A DNA stretch of 64,000 nt from Terribacillus halophilus (GTDB taxonomy: Bacteria; Bacillota; Bacilli; Bacillales; Amphibacillaceae). Under the pieces are notes generated by a model that saw nothing but the letters and a program-made list of their open reading frames with translations, was not told the DNA's origin and ran no database searches. The stretch spans positions 124,001 to 188,000 of the forward strand of contig NZ_FMZB01000007.1 in assembly GCF_900101385.1 (NCBI RefSeq), written 5' to 3'. Numbering within the stretch: position 1 is the first letter of the stretch; every line of letters begins with the position of its first letter. Both the position numbers and the translations under genes were made by a program. This document shows, in pieces, positions 38,654 through 46,599 of this stretch.

Positions 38654-39212
38654 AGCATTGGCGATCGTTGAGAAACAATTAAAGAAACCGCGGTATGAAC
38701 ATACTATCCGTGTAATGGATACAAGTATCAAACTGGCAAAACAATATGGTGCGGATGAGAAGAAGGCGGAGCTTGCTGCCATTTTCCACGACTATGCAAA
38801 ATATCGGCCGCTTGAGGAAATGAAACGATGGATCATAGCGGAACAGCTGCCAAAGGATTTATTGGATTACCATCATGAACTATGGCATGGACCGGTTGGA
38901 GCGCTAATGGTTAAACGTGAAGTGGGCATCAGCGATCCGGAAGTGCTGCATAGCATCTCGGTGCACACAACCGGGTGTGTTGGAATGTCGGTGCTTGATA
39001 AAGTCGTATTTCTTGCGGATTATATCGAACCAGGACGTGCTTTCCCTGGCGTGGATGAAGTACGCAAGGTAAGTGAGAAAGATTTGGATAAGGCTTGCTG
39101 GATGGCTTCGCGCAATACTATCAACATGCTCGTCTCGCTGAATCGAAAAGTCTATCCGGACACGTTTCATGCTTATAATGATTTATTAAACTCTACTGGA
39201 GGTAACGCTTAA
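38640..39212 (+). CDS. yqeK: Bis(5'-nucleosyl)-tetraphosphatase (symmetrical) YqeK
   Basis: An HD-domain hydrolase of 190 residues that splits diadenosine tetraphosphate to two ADP. Metal ligands are visible in YEHTIRVM near residue 20, AIFHDYAKYRP near 50, YHHELWHGPVGA near 80 and VFLADYIEPGR near 123. AAAGGAG lies inside the nadD end. Its stop overlaps the rsfS ATG by one base (TAATG). Confidence 0.94.
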   Translation: MQRDKALAIVEKQLKKPRYEHTIRVMDTSIKLAKQYGADEKKAELAAIFHDYAKYRPLEEMKRWIIAEQLPKDLLDYHHELWHGPVGALMVKREVGISDPEVLHSISVHTTGCVGMSVLDKVVFLADYIEPGRAFPGVDEVRKVSEKDLDKACWMASRNTINMLVSLNRKVYPDTFHAYNDLLNSTGGNA

Positions 39213-39568
39213 TGGAAAGTATTGAATTAGCACAATTAGCAGCAAATGCCGCAGATGCGGTAAGAGGGGAAGATGTCGTCCTATTGGAAATGAAGGAGGT
39301 CTCCTTGATTGCTGATTACTTCATGATTTGTCATGGTACGAGTGAACGGCAAGTGCAGGCCATCGCCAGACGAATCAAAGAAAATGCAGAGGAAAATGGC
39401 GCAGAAGTGAAACGGCTGGAAGGATTGGAGCAGTCCAGATGGGTGCTGGTCGATCTAGGAGATGTTGTCTGCCATGTATTCCACATCGATGAACGCAGAT
39501 ATTATAACTTGGAACGCCTATGGGGAGATGCACCGCAAGTCGAACCGGTATTCTCCCAAGAAAGCTGA
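39212..39568 (+). CDS. rsfS: Ribosomal silencing factor RsfS
   Basis: RsfS (Iojap family) binds L14 on the 50S subunit and blocks subunit joining under nutrient limitation. The 118-residue product shows DVVLLEMKEVSLIADYFMICHG near residue 22 and the family end RWVLVDLGDVVCHVFHIDERRYYNLERLW near 78-106. GGAGG precedes ATG 39212; the stop overlaps yqeM (TGATG). Confidence 0.96.
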   Translation: MESIELAQLAANAADAVRGEDVVLLEMKEVSLIADYFMICHGTSERQVQAIARRIKENAEENGAEVKRLEGLEQSRWVLVDLGDVVCHVFHIDERRYYNLERLWGDAPQVEPVFSQES

Positions 39569-40326
39569 TGGCCGCTTACGAACGGCTTGCTGCCGTATAT
39601 GAACGTCTGATGCAGGATGCGCCTTATGCTCCTTGGCAGCGGTTCATGCAGCAAATATTCCAGGAACATGCCCGTATCGATATCAAGAAAATAGCGGATT
39701 TGGGCTGTGGAACTGGATTTGTCACCAGACAGCTGGCAAAAACGGGCTACGATATGACGGGTATCGATCAATCCGAGAATATGCTCGCCTATGCAGCTTC
39801 CAGGGATACGGATCAGCAAGTTCGCTGGATCCAGCAGGATCTGAGGGAATTGGAGACAATTGAAGCGGATGCTGCTATCAGCATGTTTGATGTCATTAAC
39901 TATATCACCTCGCCAGCAGATGTGAAGCAAGCATTTTCGAATATCTGGGATATGCTTGCTCCTGGTGGTGTTTTCCTGTTTGATGTTCACAGTATGAGGC
40001 ATATGGAAGAGGATTTGGCTAATCAGGTTTTCGCGGAAATCCATGATGATCTCTCGTATACTTGGTTCTGTGAAGCAGGAGAAGAGCAGGGAGAAGTATT
40101 TCATGATCTTACCTTTTTCACAAAAGAAATCGACTCGGATAAATATGATCGATTTGACGAATATCATCATCAGCGTACATATCCCATTGATTCGTATCTA
40201 TCTTGGCTTGAGGAAGTTGGTTTCCAAGTTTGTGGAGTATATGGTGATTTCGATATAACACGAACGGAGAATTTAGAAGAAGCGGATCGACTATTTTTTG
40301 CATGTTTGAAAAACCAGGAGGCATGA
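39568..40326 (+). CDS. yqeM: SAM-dependent methyltransferase YqeM
   Basis: A 252-residue class I SAM-dependent methyltransferase. SAM motif I is IADLGCGTGFVTRQLA near residue 40, followed by the acidic loop GIDQSENML near 66 and FDVINYITS near 105. The substrate is unknown. It is the last gene of the yqeG operon. ATG 39568 overlaps the rsfS stop and starts MAAYERLAAVYERLM, the usual family opening. A terminator overlaps its stop codon. Confidence 0.93.
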   Translation: MAAYERLAAVYERLMQDAPYAPWQRFMQQIFQEHARIDIKKIADLGCGTGFVTRQLAKTGYDMTGIDQSENMLAYAASRDTDQQVRWIQQDLRELETIEADAAISMFDVINYITSPADVKQAFSNIWDMLAPGGVFLFDVHSMRHMEEDLANQVFAEIHDDLSYTWFCEAGEEQGEVFHDLTFFTKEIDSDKYDRFDEYHHQRTYPIDSYLSWLEEVGFQVCGVYGDFDITRTENLEEADRLFFACLKNQEA

Positions 40327-40343
40327 TGCTGCCTGGTTTTTTT
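40310..40343 (+). terminator. Terminator of the yqeG-yqeM operon
   Basis: AAAACCAGG (40310-40318) pairs with CCTGGTTTT (40332-40340), with inner GCAT/ATGC pairing, then TTTG. It overlaps the yqeM stop. Confidence 0.82.
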
Positions 40344-40350
40344 GTGCAGG

Positions 40351-40374
40351 AAAAACGGATTGCGCGTCGAATCC
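40351..40374 (-). terminator. Possible terminator of comER
   Basis: Minus strand GGATTCG and CGCAATCC form a short imperfect stem followed by GTTTTT. Confidence 0.5.
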
Positions 40375-41199
40375 CTAATTGTACAGCCCTCTCCTGATGG
40401 CATCCTTTTCTTCGTGGAATTTGTTATGTGTTGCCTGGAACAGCAGCGGGAACAGATCAGTCGTTTCTTTTTCCAATACTGCAATTCCTTCTCCAGTGAT
40501 GCCGCCCTTCACGCAAACCTTCCTTATCAATTCTTCCAACGTGTAATGTCCGTCTGCCAATAACTTCCCAAGTCCGATCAGCATTTCGGAAGTAAGATGT
40601 GTTGCTTGCTCTTTCGAAATAGCTGTTTCACTCACTGCTCCGTCTATGAAGCGCTGTGCAAGGTAACCGAAGAAAGCAGGTCCGCAGGAAACAATATCCG
40701 AGGACACTCTGGTTATGTCTTCCGGGATATATACCGGGTCTGAATAGCTGCTGATAAGATCGATTAGGCATGCTTTATTCCGATTGGTCAAGCTGGCCCC
40801 AAAAGTCAGCAAGGTAGCACCGGATGCAGCTCTATTCGTGATGCTCGGTATTGCACGTGCCACTTGGCAAGGGACAAGCGCTTCGAGTTCTTGTGTGGAG
40901 AATGGGCTTGTAATCGACACGAGTACTTGATTTTCCTTTAAGAAAGGACGGAGCTCGTGGCATACTCCCGACAGATGCGGCGGTCGCACACATAGAAATA
41001 TAATATCGGCATAATCTGTCAATTGGCTGATTGAATCTGCCGCATGGATGGATGGAAAAGACTTTTTCCATTGCAAAGACCTTTCAGCAGACCGGTTCAG
41101 AATCATGATATCTTCCTGAGATATTGCACCAGAGTTCACCCATGTCTCCAATAGCATACCTCCCATATTGCCAACTCCGATTATTCCCCACTTCGTCAT
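40375..41199 (-). CDS. comER: Late competence protein ComER (pyrroline-5-carboxylate reductase family)
   Basis: A 274-residue homologue of ProC with an N-terminal NADP-binding Rossmann motif (WGIIGVGNMGGMLLETW) and the P5CR dimerisation domain. It is encoded divergently from comEABC, exactly as ComER in B. subtilis, where it is not required for transformation. The catalytic role is unproven; some reports link it to sporulation or biofilm entry. GAGGAGGAG precedes the start at 41199. Confidence 0.93.
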   Translation of the reverse strand: MTKWGIIGVGNMGGMLLETWVNSGAISQEDIMILNRSAERSLQWKKSFPSIHAADSISQLTDYADIIFLCVRPPHLSGVCHELRPFLKENQVLVSITSPFSTQELEALVPCQVARAIPSITNRAASGATLLTFGASLTNRNKACLIDLISSYSDPVYIPEDITRVSSDIVSCGPAFFGYLAQRFIDGAVSETAISKEQATHLTSEMLIGLGKLLADGHYTLEELIRKVCVKGGITGEGIAVLEKETTDLFPLLFQATHNKFHEEKDAIRRGLYN

Positions 41200-41294
41200 T
41201 CCAAACTCCTCCTCTGCTCATGTGCTGCTTGTTTCCTTATTACGCTGTTATCGATTATATGCTTTTGGCTTATGGAATATGAAAGGAGGTCAAT

Positions 41295-41912
41295 ATGCAC
41301 CTACTCAAGCAATACAGCTGGCTATTGCTGTTAGCGGTCATCATTTGCATTGTATTTGTCATTTGGATCAAGGATCCTGAAGGGGAGACCGCGATACGAC
41401 CACTGGAAAAGGATGCGGATCCAGCAGAGGATTTGCTGCAACAGGATGCAGGACCCGATGGGAATACAGGAGAAAATCCAGCAGATAATTCGAAAGTAGT
41501 AGTGGATATAAAAGGTGAGGTCCGTGATCCGGGCGTATATGAGCTTGTTGCTGACAGCAGGGTGGAACAGGCAATCGAAGCAGCCGGTGGACTGACGGAG
41601 AAGGCTGAAGGGCGAAGTATCAATCTTGCCCAGCGCATAACAGATGAACAGGTAATCTATGTCGCTGGCGTCGGGGAAGCAGAAACACTTGTACAAACGG
41701 CAGGTTCAAGCGATTCACCAGACAAAATCAACATCAATCAAGCGGATGCCGAGGAATTGACTGAACTCAATGGTGTGGGAGAAGCAAAAGCTCAAGCTAT
41801 CATTGCCTTCCGTGAGGAAAATGGTCCGTTCACTTCCATCGACCAGCTCACCGAGGTGCCAGGAATCGGGGAGAAATCATTGGAGAATATGAAGGATCAA
41901 ATCAGCTTGTAA
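41295..41912 (+). CDS. comEA: Competence DNA receptor ComEA
   Basis: ComEA is the membrane-anchored double-strand DNA receptor for transformation. The 205-residue product has one N-terminal membrane segment (about 7-25, WLLLLAVIICIVFVIW), an acidic linker, a SLBB-type domain (VVDIKGEVRDPGVYEL near 72) and a C-terminal helix-hairpin-helix pair (KININQADAEELTELNGVG, then FTSIDQLTEVPGIGEKSL). AAAGGAGG precedes ATG 41295. No ComK box of the form AAAA-N5-TTTT was seen in the comER-comEA gap. Confidence 0.96.
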   Translation: MHLLKQYSWLLLLAVIICIVFVIWIKDPEGETAIRPLEKDADPAEDLLQQDAGPDGNTGENPADNSKVVVDIKGEVRDPGVYELVADSRVEQAIEAAGGLTEKAEGRSINLAQRITDEQVIYVAGVGEAETLVQTAGSSDSPDKININQADAEELTELNGVGEAKAQAIIAFREENGPFTSIDQLTEVPGIGEKSLENMKDQISL

Positions 41913-41978
41913 GGTCGGTTGACGGATGGGGAGTCGGGTTGTACACTTACTCTAGTAAAGGAAAGGTGGCAACGTGTC

Positions 41979-42554
41979 ATGGAAAGAATAGCATGGAATC
42001 AATACTTTATGGCGCAAAGCCACTTATTGGCCTTGCGCAGTACATGCCAAAGACTTATGGTGGGTGCGACGATTGTCCGGGATAAAAGGATCATAGCCGG
42101 CGGTTACAATGGCAGTGTCACTGGCAGCAAACATTGTGTCGACGAGGGCTGCTATGTCATCGATGGCCATTGTGTACGGACAGTTCATGCCGAGATGAAT
42201 GCTCTTTTACAATGTGCAAAATTCGGTGTGCCAACAGAAGGTTCGGAAATCTACGTCACACATTTTCCATGTCTGCAATGCTGCAAAGCCTTGATTCAGG
42301 CCGGTATCAAGACTGTTTATTATGCAAGTGACTATAAAAATCACCCTTATGCAGTAGATCTCTTTGCTGAAGCAGGTATCAGGACAGAGCAAGTGGCGCT
42401 TGATGCAGTGGTGGTGGATACAAAGCCGCAAGAAACCCGTGATCTGATGGAAAAGGTCGTGGACAAGCTCAAGCAGGCCGGTGATACGGAAAGTCTGCAG
42501 CTTGCAGAGGAAGCTGTGTCACGCTATCAACTTCCATATAAAGAACAACTATGA
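41979..42554 (+). CDS. comEB: Deoxycytidylate deaminase-like protein ComEB
   Basis: The 191-residue product belongs to the dCMP deaminase family. Zinc ligands are in VHAEMNALLQC (His and catalytic Glu, near residue 71) and FPCLQCCKALIQAG (two Cys, near 99). ATG 41979 follows AAAGGTGG and gives MERIAWNQYFMAQSHL as in B. subtilis ComEB; the frame opens upstream at 41919 without a ribosome-binding site. ComEB sits in the competence operon, and a role in locating ComGA has been reported in B. subtilis. The stop overlaps comEC by ATGA. Confidence 0.94.
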   Translation: MERIAWNQYFMAQSHLLALRSTCQRLMVGATIVRDKRIIAGGYNGSVTGSKHCVDEGCYVIDGHCVRTVHAEMNALLQCAKFGVPTEGSEIYVTHFPCLQCCKALIQAGIKTVYYASDYKNHPYAVDLFAEAGIRTEQVALDAVVVDTKPQETRDLMEKVVDKLKQAGDTESLQLAEEAVSRYQLPYKEQL

Positions 42555-44803
42555 TCGGAAGATGGCATATTGTTGCGCTGGCAGCCCTTGGGGGCATGCT
42601 GGCGCATTCCCTATCCCTATTTTTATTGCCAGCAGCAATAGCCTGGCTGCTCCTCTTGTATCATTCAAAGCGTCTTCCTCTTTTCGTATTCCTTCTATCT
42701 CTATTCGCTGCACTGTTATTCTTCGTAAACAGCATCCTCGGACAATCAACTCCTCCTGATCTACCGCTGGAAGAAACAATTCAGCTTACTTCCCCCATTT
42801 CAGATCTTTCCGAAACAAATGAACTAATCCGTTTCATCGCCGATGATCCTTCCGGTTCAGCCTCGATTCAAGTGACATTTTTCAAACAAAACGAACATGA
42901 GGCGATCCAAGGCTTGACGACAGGTGCAACATGCACGATGGAAGGAAGGCTTGTCCAGCCCGATGCCGCCACCAATCCAGGTCAATTCGACTATCGTCAC
43001 TATCTGGAGCGGCAAGGGGTCTTTTATGAAATGGAGCTTCAAGATAAGGAGGGGATAAGTTGTACTGGATCTTCTCCATTGAGCCATTTGTTAAAGGCCC
43101 GTGCTGTATTTTTGCAAGAAGCTGACCAGAAACTCGATTCCGATACAGCAGCGTGGGTGCAAGCAATGATTGCAGGGGAAGACAGCAAGATGAATGAAGA
43201 AACAATCAAGCTTTTCAACCGCTGGAGCTTATCGCATATCCTTGCCATAAGCGGTATGCACATTGCATTATTTTCAGCAATTCTTTATTTTGTTTTGACA
43301 AAGCTCCAGCTGCTTACCGTGGAGAAGACGTATTGGTTTTTATTTGCTTTCCTCGCCGTCTACCCCGTCTTTGCCGGCGGAGAACCTTCTGTTTGGCGTT
43401 CTGCCCTGATGGTGATGCTCGTTATGCTGCTGATGCGATTTCGAATTCGGCTGCCGATCATCGATAGTATCAGTATTGTTTTTGTACTTTTGCTTGTCCT
43501 CGAACCAAACTATTTGTTTCATGTCGGCTTCCAGTTTTCGTTTCTTGTCAGCTTGGCACTGCTTTTGTCTGCCCGGCTTTATACGGGATCTTTCATCAGT
43601 GCACTGCTGGAAACGAGTTTATTAAGCCAGCTTGTCATCTTGCCTCTCCAGGTCTCTCATTTTTACTTCCTCAATCCGCTTTCTGTCTTGATGAATCTTT
43701 TCGCTATACCTTTTTATACTTTTATAGCTATTCCGCTTCTTCTGCTGATCGGTATCCTGCTCTTTCCATGGCCGCAAGCTGCTGCGCTATTGGGAGAGGT
43801 ATTTCGTTTTTTGAATGATTTCGTGATACATGTCATCGAGTGGGTGGACTCGGCTGCTTTTTATCCTTGGGTTGCTGGAAAACTTCCGGTAGGTCTGTCT
43901 TTGCTTTATTTTGCTGTGCTTGTTTTATTCTGTTCTGCTTGGGAGAAGGGCAGACGGAAAAAAGCCATCGGTTATGGCGCTTTCCTTACTGTCATACCGC
44001 TTCTAGCGGTGTTGCAGCCGTATACGAGCAATACCGGGTACGTGACAATGCTTGATATAGGTCAAGGGGATGCATTTGTGATTGAATTGCCGTATCGTAA
44101 GGGGGTTTATATCATAGATGCAGCGGGCAGTGTCGGCATGGAATTCAAACCGACAGACAAGAATTTTGAGCAAGTGATTAAGCCCTATCTTTATGAGAGG
44201 GGAATCGCCAAAGTGGATGGCATCTTCGCCAGCCATGCCGATCATGATCATATTGGAAGTATCGGCAAGCTGACAGAGGAATTTCACGTGGATTGGGTAA
44301 GAACGTCGGTCTATTTTGATGAATCCAAAGCACGTGAATGGGATAAAGATACAAAGATAATTCCTTGGCAAGCGAAAGAGATGCTGAGGCTGCCAGGCTG
44401 GGAAGTTCAGTTGCTGGCGCCTGTAAGGGATAAAAAGGATCCAAACAAAAATTCGCTTGTCATGTATACGAAGCTAGGTGGCAAGAGCTGGCTTTTTACT
44501 GGGGATATAGGAAAGGAAGAAGAAAAAGAGCTTATCCGGAGTTATCCGTCTTTGCGCACGGATGTACTGAAAGTCGGCCACCATGGCAGCGATACATCGA
44601 CCGACCCGGATTTCCTTGCTTTTGTGAAGCCAAAGACGGCGCTTATTTCGGCTGGCCGGAACAATCGTTATGGACATCCTTCTCCGGAGGTAATGCAGGC
44701 ATTGAAAAACAAAAACATCCGTATCTGGCGAACAGATACGGATGGGGCTGTCGTCTATGCCTTCTCTGGAGGGACAGGCACATTTAACCCGTTCCTCCCA
44801 TAG
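42551..44803 (+). CDS. comEC: DNA internalization channel protein ComEC
   Basis: ComEC forms the membrane channel for single-stranded DNA uptake. The 750-residue product has N-terminal membrane segments and a DUF4131/OB part (residues about 1-190). The competence domain with about seven more segments follows (HILAISGMHIALFSAIL near 232, GGEPSVWRSALMVM near 275). The C-terminal metallo-beta-lactamase domain has DIGQGDAFVIELP near 500 and FASHADHDHIGSIG near 558, with HHGSDTSTDPDFL near 677, and is thought to be the nuclease that degrades the non-transforming strand. It is coupled to comEB. Confidence 0.96.
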   Translation: MIGRWHIVALAALGGMLAHSLSLFLLPAAIAWLLLLYHSKRLPLFVFLLSLFAALLFFVNSILGQSTPPDLPLEETIQLTSPISDLSETNELIRFIADDPSGSASIQVTFFKQNEHEAIQGLTTGATCTMEGRLVQPDAATNPGQFDYRHYLERQGVFYEMELQDKEGISCTGSSPLSHLLKARAVFLQEADQKLDSDTAAWVQAMIAGEDSKMNEETIKLFNRWSLSHILAISGMHIALFSAILYFVLTKLQLLTVEKTYWFLFAFLAVYPVFAGGEPSVWRSALMVMLVMLLMRFRIRLPIIDSISIVFVLLLVLEPNYLFHVGFQFSFLVSLALLLSARLYTGSFISALLETSLLSQLVILPLQVSHFYFLNPLSVLMNLFAIPFYTFIAIPLLLLIGILLFPWPQAAALLGEVFRFLNDFVIHVIEWVDSAAFYPWVAGKLPVGLSLLYFAVLVLFCSAWEKGRRKKAIGYGAFLTVIPLLAVLQPYTSNTGYVTMLDIGQGDAFVIELPYRKGVYIIDAAGSVGMEFKPTDKNFEQVIKPYLYERGIAKVDGIFASHADHDHIGSIGKLTEEFHVDWVRTSVYFDESKAREWDKDTKIIPWQAKEMLRLPGWEVQLLAPVRDKKDPNKNSLVMYTKLGGKSWLFTGDIGKEEEKELIRSYPSLRTDVLKVGHHGSDTSTDPDFLAFVKPKTALISAGRNNRYGHPSPEVMQALKNKNIRIWRTDTDGAVVYAFSGGTGTFNPFLP

Positions 44804-45074
44804 AATACGGTAGTTATAAATGAGGCATATGAACTTACCTCTTTGCAGCAGGTACTTCCCTCGATTAGCAAGAGTTGTCACCTATAACATGCAGGCTAAC
44901 AGGTTAACCTAGAGGTAAGAAAACACCGCTTCGTGTTACAGCCTCCGGAGCTGGCTAACAAAAGCGTTCATATAGATTAGGGGGGGGACATTGCTTTGTT
45001 CTCCTCTGTTTCCACCTTGCGTTTCTCTCGGTTTGTCGATACGATAAACAATAGGATTACGTAGGAGTGAGAAC
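44804..45074. other. Non-coding stretch with nested inverted repeats between comEC and holA
   Basis: No credible gene was found in these 271 bases; the yqzM gene found here in B. subtilis is not visible. The stretch holds ATATGAAC (44827-44834) and its complement GTTCATAT (44966-44973), enclosing TTACCTCT (44835-44842) and AGAGGTAA (44911-44918). Two further small hairpins lie between the outer and inner right arms (44922-44937 and 44935-44959, mutually exclusive). A run of eight G is at 44980-44987, and an 8-bp hairpin (GTTTGTCG/CGATAAAC) lies at 45031-45049. It may be a structured RNA or a leader of holA. Confidence 0.5.
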
Positions 45075-46112
45075 ATGTCATATACTGACGCTTTAAAAGC
45101 AATCAAGAAAAAGGATTTTTCCCCTATATACTTACTATATGGCACTGAGTCCTATTTCATGCAGGATATAAAGGAAAAATTAGAGAAACAATACGCCCTT
45201 TCCGATGGTACGAATGTTTCTGTTTATGATTTGGAAGAAACACCCATTCAGGAAGTAATCGCGGATGCAGAAGAATATCCATTCTTCAGTGAGCAAAAAT
45301 TGATTCTCGCTTATCATCCATTCTTCCTGAAAGCAAAGCCGGATAAGTCTGCCGTTGATCATCGATTGGAAAGTCTGGAGCATTATGCACAAAATCCAGC
45401 TGATTGGACGACACTCGTCCTGCTTGCTCCATATGAGAAGGTGGATGAACGAAAGAAAATCGTCAAGACCATCAAGAAAACAGGACAAGCTGTCGCTTGT
45501 CAGCCAGTAAAGGAATGGGACCTGTCGGAATGGATCGGCGCTTTAAGCAAGGAGAATCAAATCGAGCTCGAGGATGCGGTAGCGGATTTACTCATACAGG
45601 AAGCAGGGACCGATCTTGCCATGCTGCGAGGAGAAATTGAGAAGCTAGCGCTTTATGCAGGTGAGGGAAAGACAATCACTTTGGAGATGGCAGAAAAACT
45701 GGTATCGCATCAGCAAACGAGTTCGGGCTTGAAGCTGGTTGATGCGCTGATGGCTGGGGACTTGGCTAAGGCGATCTATATTTTCCATGATCTGATCAAA
45801 TTGAAGGAAGAACCGATTGCCTTGATAGCACTGCTTGCTTCCCAGTTCCGGACGATACTGCATGTGAAGCTCTTGAAGCACAAAGGATACAATCAAGCAA
45901 AGATGGCGGAAGTGACGAAGGTTCATCCATTCGTAGTCAAGCTGGCCCTGAAGCGGGAAGCGCATTTTTCGGAAGAAGAATTAAAGCAGATTCTCTTCTT
46001 GGCTGCCGAAACGGATGCTGATTTGAAACAGGGACGTATGGATAAGAACCTTGCTTTTGAACTGCTGCTGCAGCAGATTGTGATGAAACGAAAGAAAGCC
46101 CGGATGGTCTGA
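45075..46112 (+). CDS. holA: DNA polymerase III subunit delta
   Basis: HolA (YqeN) is the wrench subunit of the clamp loader that opens the beta clamp. The 345-residue product opens with the family motif FSPIYLLYGTESYFMQDI near residue 15 and shows FFSEQKLILAYHPFF near 65 and LRGEIEKLALYA near 180. GTAGGAG is upstream of ATG 45075. The last codons form the left arm of the terminator. Confidence 0.95.
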   Translation: MSYTDALKAIKKKDFSPIYLLYGTESYFMQDIKEKLEKQYALSDGTNVSVYDLEETPIQEVIADAEEYPFFSEQKLILAYHPFFLKAKPDKSAVDHRLESLEHYAQNPADWTTLVLLAPYEKVDERKKIVKTIKKTGQAVACQPVKEWDLSEWIGALSKENQIELEDAVADLLIQEAGTDLAMLRGEIEKLALYAGEGKTITLEMAEKLVSHQQTSSGLKLVDALMAGDLAKAIYIFHDLIKLKEEPIALIALLASQFRTILHVKLLKHKGYNQAKMAEVTKVHPFVVKLALKREAHFSEEELKQILFLAAETDADLKQGRMDKNLAFELLLQQIVMKRKKARMV

Positions 46113-46132
46113 TGGACCACCGGGCTTTTTCC
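46096..46132 (+). terminator. Terminator of holA
   Basis: AAGCCCGG (46096-46103) and CCGGGCTT (46120-46127), with inner TGGTC/GACCA pairing and one bulge, then TTTTT. It overlaps the holA stop. Confidence 0.88.
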
Positions 46133-46136
46133 TATT

Positions 46137-46166
46137 AAAAAACGATTCCATAAAGGAATCGTTTTT
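46137..46166 (-). terminator. Terminator of rpsT
   Basis: A stem of AAAAACGATTCC with GGAATCGTTTTT (46138-46149 with 46155-46166). On the minus strand it is followed by T residues. It may also act on the plus strand. Confidence 0.85.
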
Positions 46167-46174
46167 CTAGCATA

Positions 46175-46441
46175 TTATGCGCCAAGAGCGTTAACTCTTT
46201 TAGTCAAGTTAGACTTCTGACGGTTAGCTTTGTTGCGGTGGATGACACCACTTTGTGCAGCTTTATCAATTTTGCTGGAAGCTGTTAGAAGCGCTGTTTT
46301 AGCAGCTGCAGCATCATTGTTGGAAACAGCAGTTTCCACATGTTTCACTGCAGTACGCAAGTCGCTTTTCAAAGCTTGGTTTCTTAGACGGCTATCGTTG
46401 TTTACACGAACGCGTTTAATCGCTGATTTAATATTTGCCAT
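46175..46441 (-). CDS. rpsT: 30S ribosomal protein S20
   Basis: S20 is a helical primary-binding protein of the 16S rRNA. The 88-residue product begins ANIKSAIKRVRVNNDSRLRN and ends KSNLTKRVNALGA, both typical. The start at 46441 follows CCGGAGGTGAAACAAAC; the in-frame extension to 46537 crosses the promoter and is not coding. It lies opposite to holA and gpr, as in B. subtilis. Confidence 0.97.
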   Translation of the reverse strand: MANIKSAIKRVRVNNDSRLRNQALKSDLRTAVKHVETAVSNNDAAAAKTALLTASSKIDKAAQSGVIHRNKANRQKSNLTKRVNALGA

Positions 46442-46483
46442 GTTTGTTTCACCTCCGGCACAATTCATCTTACAACAAAAGCC

Positions 46484-46512
46484 ATTGTACCAAAGCGGAG
46501 CGATGTTTTCAA
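46484..46512 (-). promoter_or_regulatory. Promoter of rpsT
   Basis: Minus strand TTGAAA (46512-46507), 17 bases, TACAAT (46489-46484); five of six bases in each box. Confidence 0.8.
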
Positions 46513-46542
46513 CAATTCTTTTCACTGAACCTACCACTTTTC

Positions 46543-46572
46543 GTATGAATTGCAGAGAATCTGCTTATGCTA
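46543..46572 (+). promoter_or_regulatory. Putative sigma-G (or sigma-F) promoter of gpr
   Basis: GTATG (46543-46547), an 18-base spacer and TATGCTA (46566-46572) fit the published sigma-G pattern GHATR-N18-CATNHTA with one mismatch, 27 bases before the gpr start. B. subtilis gpr is a forespore gene. Confidence 0.6.
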
Positions 46573-46599
46573 ATGCTGACTTTTGTGAAAGGTGGAGGG

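Noticed and set aside
41200-41294. Search for a ComK box upstream of comEA
   Set aside because: No AAAA-N5-TTTT pair is present on either strand in this gap, so ComK control cannot be claimed here.
44821-44913. A 30-codon frame in the comEC-holA gap
   Set aside because: It has no ribosome-binding site, and its sequence is better explained by the inverted repeats.
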